The translations under genes and the position numbers were made by a program. Source: Novosphingobium fluoreni (GTDB lineage Bacteria > Pseudomonadota > Alphaproteobacteria > Sphingomonadales > Sphingomonadaceae). From it: a DNA stretch of 64,000 nt. The notes beneath the pieces were generated by a model. It was not told where the DNA came from. It worked only from the letters and a program-made list of their open reading frames with translations, and did no database searches. Numbering within the stretch: position 1 is the stretch's first letter; every line of letters begins with the position of its first letter. The stretch is from positions 124,001-188,000 of the forward strand of contig NZ_JACIDY010000004.1 in assembly GCF_014196615.1 (NCBI RefSeq). The letters run 5' to 3'. Shown piece after piece: positions 16,435-23,489 of this stretch.

Positions 16435-17409
16435 ATGGAAACACAGCAGGCCGATTTAGAGGGTTATCGGCAGCCGGAGCGGGTAGTGCCCCTTCCTGAA
16501 ACCATCAGCCAGCAAGCGCGTGAGTTTCTGGCGACACCTTCCTTCGCGCTGGAGCCCTTGCCCGAGACGAACGAGCCCGCGGACTGGGCCGCGCATATCG
16601 CCACTGTGGATCAGCGGATGGCTGAAATGCTAGCAGCCGTCACTTTTCCGGTCGATGTGACGGCGCATTCGGTCGAAGAGTGCGTGGTTTATGAGGCCAC
16701 GCCGCAGAAAGGCGGCGTGGCTGACGATGGGGCGATCCTGTACTTCCACGGTGGCGGCTATATCTATGGACGAGGAGACGCTGGCGCGAAGATGGCCTCG
16801 TCTCTGGCGGTAGCGAGCGGATTGCCGTGCTTCTGCCCCGATTATCGGATGCCACCAGAGCATCCGTTCCCCGCGGCCCTGGATGATGCAATTGCGGCGT
16901 ATCTATGGTTGGCTGACCGGGTTGACCCCGCTCGTATCCTGATTGCAGGCAATTCGGCCGGTGGAGGCCTTGCCGCCGCCTCGTTGCTGAAGCTGAGGGA
17001 CATAGGCGTCACAATGCCGGCGGGGGCAATCCTTGCCACACCCGAGGCGGATCTGACCGAGGCGGGTGATACGTTTCACACCAACTACGGGCTCGATCGC
17101 GTGTTGGTGGAACGGTTGATGCCGGCAAACTTGCTTTACGCGAACGGGCATGACTTGCGCGATCCCTACCTTTCGCCCGTGTACGGTACGTTCGATGGCT
17201 TTCCACCGGTCATGCTGCTGAGCGGAACGCGCGACTTGTTTCTCTCTAATACCGTACGATTACACCGGGCGATGCGGCGTGACGGAGTTCAGGCATCGCT
17301 TCATGTGTGGGAGGCGATGCCACATGGCGGGTTCTTCGGCGCACCTGAGGATGCGGAAATGCTGGCAGAGCAGGTTAGCTTCATCCAGAGCGTGTTATCC
17401 CCCAGGTAG
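16435..17409 (+). CDS. Alpha/beta hydrolase, hormone-sensitive-lipase family
   Basis: 324 residues. The HSL-family oxyanion motif His-Gly-Gly-Gly-Tyr is at 105-109, the nucleophile Ser174 in Gly-Asn-Ser-Ala-Gly, acid Asp267 in Ser-Gly-Thr-Arg-Asp, and base His297 in Met-Pro-His-Gly-Gly. These are small-ester or lactone carboxylesterases; no signal peptide is present. ATG 16435 is favoured by the AGG-TAGGG segment before it; an in-frame ATG at 16420 is possible. It is divergent from the SDR pair. It may release an alcohol or open a lactone formed in the pathway. Confidence 0.92.
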   Translation: METQQADLEGYRQPERVVPLPETISQQAREFLATPSFALEPLPETNEPADWAAHIATVDQRMAEMLAAVTFPVDVTAHSVEECVVYEATPQKGGVADDGAILYFHGGGYIYGRGDAGAKMASSLAVASGLPCFCPDYRMPPEHPFPAALDDAIAAYLWLADRVDPARILIAGNSAGGGLAAASLLKLRDIGVTMPAGAILATPEADLTEAGDTFHTNYGLDRVLVERLMPANLLYANGHDLRDPYLSPVYGTFDGFPPVMLLSGTRDLFLSNTVRLHRAMRRDGVQASLHVWEAMPHGGFFGAPEDAEMLAEQVSFIQSVLSPR

Positions 17410-17445
17410 GCGGGCAGGGGGCGTTAAGCCCCCGTTAGCACCGCG

Positions 17446-17739
17446 TTAGCGCGGCATTCCCAGCAGTTGTTCTGAGATGACGTTGCGCATCACTGCATTG
17501 CTGCCGCCCGCGATCGTCCATCCATAGAGATACGACTCAGCCAGATCTCGGACTGCTGGCTGGTACTGCAAGCGCTGATCGCCTGCGCGGCTAGGATGGT
17601 GGCCAGATAGAGCACGGGCGCGGCTGCCCGCCCTATTACTTCTTAGATCGGAACCAGCGCATCGATCCCCGGGCCCAGGCTGCCGTGGTTCCCTGCAAGA
17701 AAAAGCGTGGCCCCGCCTAGTTCGGTAGCGGTTGTTCAT
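17446..17739 (-). pseudogene. Acyl-CoA dehydrogenase C-terminal remnant
   Basis: The last 35 codons (ending at 17446) encode the signature acyl-CoA dehydrogenase tail: Tyr-Gly-Trp-Thr-Ile-Ala-Gly-Gly-Ser-Asn, then Val-Met-Arg-Asn-Val-Ile and Leu-Gly-Met-Pro-Arg at the terminus. Upstream the reading is broken: in another frame 17645-17726 gives an ACAD-like segment ending at a TAA. No start or FAD-binding middle region remains. This is a frameshifted, 5'-deleted gene between the esterase and the EthD-like gene. It is unlikely to be functional. Confidence 0.7.
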
Positions 17740-17766
17740 AAGGCGGCGAGCCTCCCTTAGGCCTTC

Positions 17767-17960
17767 CCGTGGTGCCGCAGCATGATCTCGGGCGTGGCTT
17801 GATCGGCCAGTATTTCTGCCTTGCTATCGCGCAGCGCGCTCAGATCGATTGCCTCTTGCAATCGATTTGTGCCTTTCGCATCCGCTTTTTCGCCACGAAG
17901 CGCGAAGGGCAAGCCGAGGCCCGACAATTCGCGCCGACGATGTCGAGCCTCGCGGTTCTC
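17767..17960 (-). other. Coding-like stretch after the EthD-like stop codon, unidentified
   Basis: On the minus strand, in the same frame as the gene at 17961-18284 and directly after its TAA, about 64 sense codons continue to another stop at 17767-17769. The translation is amphipathic and coding-like (Gly-Leu-Gly-Leu-Pro-Phe-Ala-Leu-Arg-Gly near its start), but I recognise no family. It could be the decayed 3' part of a longer gene or chance. It has no start codon of its own with a ribosome site. Confidence 0.25.
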
Positions 17961-18284
17961 TTAGTTCTTTGCAGAGACTTTCTGGCCCAGTGGCCGAAGA
18001 ACGTCGAAGCGGGCAGAGGTCTGGTCGATCGCATCCGTCATTTTCATCGTCGGCGCCGCCGCGAACAAGGAATGCAACAGGGCCTGCGGATCGTCCGTCT
18101 CCACTTCGTAGATCGCTACGAACTCCTGCACCGATCCGTCCGGCGCACTGCGCTCAAACCGTTCGCAACTGAGGAAGCCGGGCAAGGCGAGTACTTCGTG
18201 GACGTGGGTTTGATCATACCAGGCTTCATATTCCGCTTCACGGCCCGCGACCGCACGCGATGAAACTTCAAACAGGTAGCGCAT
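17961..18284 (-). CDS. EthD-like / dimeric alpha-beta barrel protein
   Basis: 107 residues with a ferredoxin-like alpha+beta layout: strand 1 Arg-Tyr-Leu-Phe-Glu-Val, helix with Glu-Ala-Trp-Tyr-Asp-Gln-Thr-His-Val-His-Glu-Val-Leu (21-33), then Pro-Gly-Phe. The Trp-Tyr-x3-His-x2-Glu pattern is typical of EthD/DUF4286-like small proteins near P450 and aromatic degradation genes, where members act as small cyclases, decarboxylases or accessory proteins. It lies alone, with decayed sequence downstream and the MFS gene divergent upstream. The function is unknown. Confidence 0.78.
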   Translation of the reverse strand: MRYLFEVSSRAVAGREAEYEAWYDQTHVHEVLALPGFLSCERFERSAPDGSVQEFVAIYEVETDDPQALLHSLFAAAPTMKMTDAIDQTSARFDVLRPLGQKVSAKN

Positions 18285-18537
18285 CGTATCTTTCCTCTTC
18301 CTTGCCCGACCAGAACCGCAGCGGCAGGGCGAGCCAATGCAGCCGGGCTAATGTCGCCTAATTGGCGGCAACGTGCAGGCAGGGTCTAAACCAGACAAGC
18401 CTGTTTTTCGAATAATCGCCATGCTGATTGTGGAGCATTGGCAGCTTGCGCAAGTGTGGGATGCGCGACAGTGTTGCTGCGATATACGGTGAAAAGCGGG
18501 TCAATGGCATGATCTGGCGGCCGTGGGAGAGCGATAT

Positions 18538-19749
18538 ATGTCAGCTTTGATGGCGGCGCAGGACGATTCCTGGAGCCATGTCGGTTTTTCGGCCAAAGTC
18601 GCTCTCGCGTTTTCGGGTACTTTCATCGCGCTCGGTCTATTCGCAATCGGACCGGCGTTGCCGGTTCTCCAAGATCACTTCAGTCAGGCCCCGAACGCAG
18701 ATCTTCTGGTGCAATTCGTGGGCGGTATCGTGCCCCCGGTTTTCGCCCTTGCGTCACCGTTCGCAGGGCGGCTGGTCACACGCTTGGGCGTGAGGACGGT
18801 CTATCTAGCGTCCCTGGCGCTGTTCCTGCTGGCGGGCCTTGGTCCGATGATCTGCAGTTCCCTTATCCAGATTCTGCCTTTCCGCGTTCTGATGGGACTT
18901 GGTGTGGCGGGTGCGTTCACGGCCGGGATGTCTGGGATTGCCCGGCTGCCGGAAAGTCAGCGCCATATCCTCTACGGTCTGGCCGCATTCATCGGCGGCG
19001 GGATCAGCATCGTGGCATTTCCCATGGTCGGCGCGCTGGCCGCGCAGAGCTGGCAACTGGGTTTTCTGGCATGCTTGCTGCTATTGCCGATAGGCTTTTT
19101 CGCGCTTGCCCTGCCGCGTCATAAGGGCACGCCGCAGGCATCCGAAAAGGCGGTTCCCCGTGTCGCTCCGCGCTTGGGCGGAGTGCCACCCAGCCTGTTG
19201 CTTCTCGCTGCGATCGTGGGGTGGACGATGGTGGGCAGTACCCTTTATGCGCCGTTTCTCCTCGCCTCAGTGGGTATCATCGACCCGTCGGCGGTTGGCA
19301 ATATGCTGGCCATCACCTCGACCTTTTCGCTGGTCGGTTCCGGAAGCTACGGTTTAGTTCAAAAACTAGCCGGCACGCGTGGGGTAGTCTTGGTTTCACC
19401 CGTGTTGTGTGCCGCAGGCGGTGTGATCGTTTTCCTCGCCTCATCGTCCTTTCTAGCCATGGTGGGATTGTCGCTGATTTCTGTCGGCCTCTCCCTCTTT
19501 GGTTCTGCGGCATATGCGGCGGCGGTGGAGACGGTCGGTCCCGAGGGCGACAGCGGCGCGGCGACCGGGATGATGAGCTTTGCAATTTATCTGCCACAAG
19601 CACTGTTTCCCATGCTGGCGACGGCGATCGGCACGCGGTTCGGCCCGGCAAGCGTCTACTTGATGTTGGCCGTGTTGCTCACCGCCGGGTTCGCCTTGGT
19701 AGCATCGCGGCGACACGCCCGGCCCGCCGTCGCCATGGGAGCTGCCTGA
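18538..19749 (+). CDS. MFS transporter
   Basis: 403 residues, strongly hydrophobic with about 12 membrane segments. The loop between segments 2 and 3 reads Gly-Arg-Leu-Val-Thr-Arg-Leu-Gly-Val-Arg, the major facilitator motif A. A central cytoplasmic loop rich in Lys and Arg (about residues 195-220) splits the two six-helix halves. ATG 18538 is preferred over GTG 18523 because GGGAGA lies seven bases before it. It is a likely inner-membrane carrier for a pathway substrate or product; direction and ligand cannot be read. It converges on the DUF1214 gene. Confidence 0.9.
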   Translation: MSALMAAQDDSWSHVGFSAKVALAFSGTFIALGLFAIGPALPVLQDHFSQAPNADLLVQFVGGIVPPVFALASPFAGRLVTRLGVRTVYLASLALFLLAGLGPMICSSLIQILPFRVLMGLGVAGAFTAGMSGIARLPESQRHILYGLAAFIGGGISIVAFPMVGALAAQSWQLGFLACLLLLPIGFFALALPRHKGTPQASEKAVPRVAPRLGGVPPSLLLLAAIVGWTMVGSTLYAPFLLASVGIIDPSAVGNMLAITSTFSLVGSGSYGLVQKLAGTRGVVLVSPVLCAAGGVIVFLASSSFLAMVGLSLISVGLSLFGSAAYAAAVETVGPEGDSGAATGMMSFAIYLPQALFPMLATAIGTRFGPASVYLMLAVLLTAGFALVASRRHARPAVAMGAA

Positions 19750-19777
19750 TCAGGCAGTCCCACGGCAGACGGTATCG

Positions 19778-20968
19778 TCAAACGCGGAAGCGCCGCCCAA
19801 CTTCGTTCCGTCGGGCTAGAAGTGCCGCCTTCCGCTCCTCAGGTGTGACGATCGGCGTTTCCGGCGGCAGGTGATCGCGCAGGCTGGCCAGCGGCACCAG
19901 TTTGGTTTCCGGCACCGGGAAGCGATCGCTCAGATACCAGCGCCATTGCGCGTAACCTTCCGGGAAGCCGGAAGTATCCACCCAGTTGGGTACGCCGGGA
20001 TCCTTGATCGACAGCACGATACGGACCTTGCCATCCGTATCGACGACGGCCTGCTTGTTGTTGATGGAGGACTGGTGGAACCGATAATCGGTCGTCTGAT
20101 AGAAATAGTCTGCCAGCTGCAGACTCCAGTGCTTCACATCGGGAATTTCGGCCTCGATGATCAGGGCATCGTCCGGCTTGAGGTCATAAAGCATCTTCAC
20201 ATAGGCAGCGAGGGGATTGCCACCGATCTTTGAAACATCCTCATGCGGCAGCCAGAAACGGTTGCGACCGACCGCGTCGTCAACCTCCTCGATCATGCGC
20301 ATCCAGGTGTCTAATGAGAAGCGTGTCTGATAGGCGATGCCCATCAGCCTCCGATTGATATCGTCTTCGCTGAGCAGCAGGCTGTCTTCCGGCAGGATCT
20401 CCAGAGGTTCGATGTGGATCGTGGCGCCTTCCGCTCCTTCCCACTGGTCCCAGATGTCGCGGACGAGCAGGCAAGTGTTAGGCGCGTTGCGATCAAGCTT
20501 CATCCAATTGCCTGGCTGTTGGTCGGGGGAGGCAATGATCTCGAAAGTGCCATCGTCTTCCAAGGCAAACTGATCGACATCCCAAGAACCGATGTTGATC
20601 TGATCGGCATCGCCCCACCACCCCTTCTGGGCCTGGATGTGCAGCCACGGGGTGTTTCCCCGCTTGCCCCAAATCCGATAATCGCGCGCCCCGTCGATCT
20701 TGGTCCAGTGATACCGAAAGTCCGGGCTGGGTGCGCCCCAGTTGTATTCCACCGGGGTAAACATGAGGTGCGAGAAGAACGTTGGATACGCCGTGCGCGG
20801 CGCCATGTAGGTGTTGAAACCGAAGGCCTGCATCATCGAAATGAAGTACATCCCCTGCGTGCGCATCTGCGGAGACTGCGCAAACCTCCACTCCAGCGCA
20901 ACGCGGCGCGCCTCATCGATCGCGGCTTGGTAATCTTCCCATGCCTGATCGGCTGTCGTTGTCATCAT
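19778..20968 (-). CDS. DUF1214 domain protein (copy 1)
   Basis: 396 residues. The C-terminal DUF1214 domain (about 285-380) shows Lys-His-Trp-Ser-Leu-Gln, Tyr-Arg-x-His-Gln-Ser-Ser, Val-Asp-Thr-Asp-Gly-Lys-Val-Arg and Asp-Pro-Gly-Val-Pro-Asn-Trp. It then has a tail with a Pro-Glu-Glu-Arg-Lys-Ala segment and clustered Arg. No signal peptide is seen. ATG 20968 is placed by GGAG seven bases upstream. The biochemical role of the family is unknown to me. It is divergent from a sulfotransferase gene at 21198, and a second DUF1214 gene (52390-53586) is likewise next to a sulfotransferase, which suggests the two families work together. Confidence 0.87.
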   Translation of the reverse strand: MMTTTADQAWEDYQAAIDEARRVALEWRFAQSPQMRTQGMYFISMMQAFGFNTYMAPRTAYPTFFSHLMFTPVEYNWGAPSPDFRYHWTKIDGARDYRIWGKRGNTPWLHIQAQKGWWGDADQINIGSWDVDQFALEDDGTFEIIASPDQQPGNWMKLDRNAPNTCLLVRDIWDQWEGAEGATIHIEPLEILPEDSLLLSEDDINRRLMGIAYQTRFSLDTWMRMIEEVDDAVGRNRFWLPHEDVSKIGGNPLAAYVKMLYDLKPDDALIIEAEIPDVKHWSLQLADYFYQTTDYRFHQSSINNKQAVVDTDGKVRIVLSIKDPGVPNWVDTSGFPEGYAQWRWYLSDRFPVPETKLVPLASLRDHLPPETPIVTPEERKAALLARRNEVGRRFRV

Positions 20969-21197
20969 GACAATGCTCCTTGATTGGAATCTTCTCGCCC
21001 GTGCATTGAAACCACCCGTGGTCGGGTCTGGAAGCGCGTAAAAATCTTGCGCTAGGGCAGCTCTGGTCATATCGGATTACTTTACCTGGTAAAGCAATTT
21101 GTAGCCCTTCGCATCCTGCTTGAGGCCTGCGTAAGTTCCTGCATAAAGCTGGCTAGACCGCCCGTGCGAGGTGGTGCTCAATCGTCATGGAGAGATC

Positions 21198-22370
21198 ATG
21201 TCCGACCGCATTCTTGATACCGCGTCGATACTGGCTTCGGCAGAGATCGCCTCTGGTACGTATGGCCTGATTGAAGATGGGCTGCGCGCCAGGCTGGATG
21301 CGCTTCTTGCCAGCTTCCGCAGCAATACGGACATCACCACGGATCAACAGATCGCCACACGCCGCCAACTGGTGCGCTTGATGGCGCGCCGCCTGGGTAT
21401 AGCCCGCGATGTGGCCAATCACCCGGAAATCCTCAATGAAGAAATCGTCGATCCCATCTTCGTTATCGGCTTTGGGCGCACAGGAACCTCGATTCAGCAG
21501 GCCTTGCTCGGCGCGGATCCGGCAAACCGGACCGTGGCGGCCTGGCAAGTCCATGAACCTTCGCCGCCGCCGGGGCAGATGCCAGTCGCACCAGGGCGAC
21601 GGGCGGCAGCTGCCGGCGTGGTGCAGCATTACTGCGATCGATGCCCCGGCATCCTCAGTCTGCACCCCTATTGGGACGAATTGGCCGACACCTTGATTGA
21701 GGATGAGGAGATTTTGCTTCTCGACCTGCACGATATCTATCCCGTCGCGCTGTGCGATGCCCCAGCGATTTCCGTGCGCGTGGGGAGCGATGATTTCGAG
21801 GATGCCTATCGCTTCCTCAAACTCTTCATGCAGCATCAGCAATGGAAGTTGCCCAAGAAGCGCTGGATCATGAAGGGGATCGAGCATCAGCGACATTTGT
21901 CTACCTTGTTTCGTATCTTCCCGGATGCCCGATGCCTTTTTCCGCACCGCGAGCCGGCCACATTTCTTCCCTCCAATCTTGCGATCGCGGCGGTCGTCTA
22001 CGATGGGATCACCGATGGTGCGATGGATCGGCGCAGCATGGCCGCCGGCTATCTGGCTGATTTCAAGCGACGCATCGATGCAGTGATCGCAGAACCCGGG
22101 ATGGACGACCCGCGCGTGCGCCATGTCAATTTCAACGCCTTCATCCGCGATCCGATTGCCTCCCTTCGCGGCTGTTATGAGGCTTGGGGTTTTGAGTGGA
22201 CCGCCGAAGCGGAGGAAGCAATGCGCGCCTGGCTCGCAAATTCAGCGAACAATGGCGATCGCTATGGTCGCCATCGCTATACCTTCGAACCATTCGGCAT
22301 AGACTGGGCGCAACACAGTGGCGACTATGACGAGTACCGAAGCCGCTATTTGGGCGACACTTATGAATAA
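21198..22370 (+). CDS. Sulfotransferase family protein (copy 1)
   Basis: 390 residues. The PAPS 5'-phosphosulfate loop is Gly-Phe-Gly-Arg-Thr-Gly-Thr-Ser (91-98), following a helical N-terminal domain (1-85) with His-Pro-Glu-Ile-Leu-Asn-Glu. The 3'-phosphate region is likely Pro-His-Arg-Glu-Pro near 255. The family transfers sulfate from PAPS to hydroxyls, though many bacterial members are untested. ATG 21198 follows GGAGA. It is upstream of an SDR by 65 bases and divergent from DUF1214 copy 1. PAPS can be made by the cysD-cysNC operon at 31665. It shares the loop and the preceding (His/Gln)-Pro-Glu-Ile-Leu motif with 53618-54919. Confidence 0.88.
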   Translation: MSDRILDTASILASAEIASGTYGLIEDGLRARLDALLASFRSNTDITTDQQIATRRQLVRLMARRLGIARDVANHPEILNEEIVDPIFVIGFGRTGTSIQQALLGADPANRTVAAWQVHEPSPPPGQMPVAPGRRAAAAGVVQHYCDRCPGILSLHPYWDELADTLIEDEEILLLDLHDIYPVALCDAPAISVRVGSDDFEDAYRFLKLFMQHQQWKLPKKRWIMKGIEHQRHLSTLFRIFPDARCLFPHREPATFLPSNLAIAAVVYDGITDGAMDRRSMAAGYLADFKRRIDAVIAEPGMDDPRVRHVNFNAFIRDPIASLRGCYEAWGFEWTAEAEEAMRAWLANSANNGDRYGRHRYTFEPFGIDWAQHSGDYDEYRSRYLGDTYE

Positions 22371-22435
22371 AGTATCACTGAGAGAAACTTAGGTAAACGC
22401 CTCATCTCAGGCGATGGGAACAATGGAGAAATGCG

Positions 22436-23194
22436 ATGGGTAGATTGCAGGATAAAGTGGCCGTGATTACGGGTGGTGGCCAAGGCGTGGGCCTTGGCAT
22501 CGCGCAGGCCTTTGCCGATGAAGGCGCATCCCTTGTCTTGAGCGGCCGCTCGTCGGCGAAATTGGAGGCGGTTGTTAGTGATCTGGAGCAGCGAGGCGGC
22601 AAGGTTGCAGTCCTGCAGGCAGACGTGCGCCAGCGCGAAGACGCGTTTCGCACAATTCAGCTTGCCGTGGATACTTTCGGCGGCCTCGACGTGCTGGTGA
22701 ACAACGCGCAAATCTCGCACCAGAACGTCTTGTTGCAGGACAATAATACCAGCGTGCTAGATGAAACGTTCCACTCGGGTGTATACGGCTCGATCTGGCA
22801 TATGCAGGCGGCGCTGCCGCATCTGAAAGCACGCGGAGGTGGTTCGATCATCAACATGGGTTCGCGCCAGGGCACGTACGGCGCTCCAGGTTACACCGCC
22901 TATGCCGCAGCCAAGGAAGCGGTACGCGGGCTATCGCGGGCCGCCGCGCGGGAATTGGGCGAATACAATATTCGCGTCAACGTCATCAATCCTTCGGCCA
23001 TCAGCGAGACGGCAGCGAAGTGGCTGGTGGACTTCCCTGACGAAGCGGCAGAGAATCTGAAGACCGTAGCGTTGCGTCGCTGGGGTCGCGCCAAGGAGGA
23101 TATCGGCCCCGTCGCCGTATTCCTGGCCAGCGATGACAGTTCATACCTCAGCGGCCAGACCTTGAACGTCGAGGGCGGAATGGTAATGCCCTGA
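22436..23194 (+). CDS. SDR family oxidoreductase (Asn-Asn-Ala-Gln variant)
   Basis: 252 residues. Thr-Gly-Gly-Gly-Gln-Gly-Val-Gly (12-19), Ser143, Tyr156 and Lys160 are intact; the Asn-Asn-Ala-Gly motif is Asn-Asn-Ala-Gln (89-92) as in the SDR at 15525. Ser-Gly-Arg after strand 2 suggests NADP(H). It follows the sulfotransferase in the same direction after 65 bases and ends before a convincing terminator. Likely a ketone/alcohol oxidoreductase acting with the DUF1214-sulfotransferase pair. Confidence 0.92.
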   Translation: MGRLQDKVAVITGGGQGVGLGIAQAFADEGASLVLSGRSSAKLEAVVSDLEQRGGKVAVLQADVRQREDAFRTIQLAVDTFGGLDVLVNNAQISHQNVLLQDNNTSVLDETFHSGVYGSIWHMQAALPHLKARGGGSIINMGSRQGTYGAPGYTAYAAAKEAVRGLSRAAARELGEYNIRVNVINPSAISETAAKWLVDFPDEAAENLKTVALRRWGRAKEDIGPVAVFLASDDSSYLSGQTLNVEGGMVMP

Positions 23195-23239
23195 AAGTAT
23201 GTTGGTGATGTTAATCCATTCCGGCCAGGATTACTTTTC

Positions 23240-23270
23240 GCAGCGGGTCTCATAGGGCCCGCTGCCTTTT
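23240..23270 (+). terminator. Rho-independent terminator after the SDR
   Basis: Arms GCAGCGGG (23240-23247) and CCCGCTGC (23258-23265) with a ten-base loop, followed by CTTTTATATT. It lies 46 bases past the SDR stop on the plus strand, separating this unit from the TonB receptor gene. Confidence 0.75.
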
Positions 23271-23489
23271 ATATTACTTCGCTATCATGTTCGCTCAGCG
23301 ACCGTAAGCAGATCATATAGGCTGATGCGGAAATGCCGCAGTCAAGCCAGTTCACCTGCCAAGCTCGTGCCCGCCCTCATATCGCCGACACGATGTTCCG
23401 CGCCGCAGCGTGAACATAGGGTGGATTTGCGCTAGCCGCCCCCATCACATTTTTGATCCGTCAGCGATACAAACATCTCAGGAGTGGTA

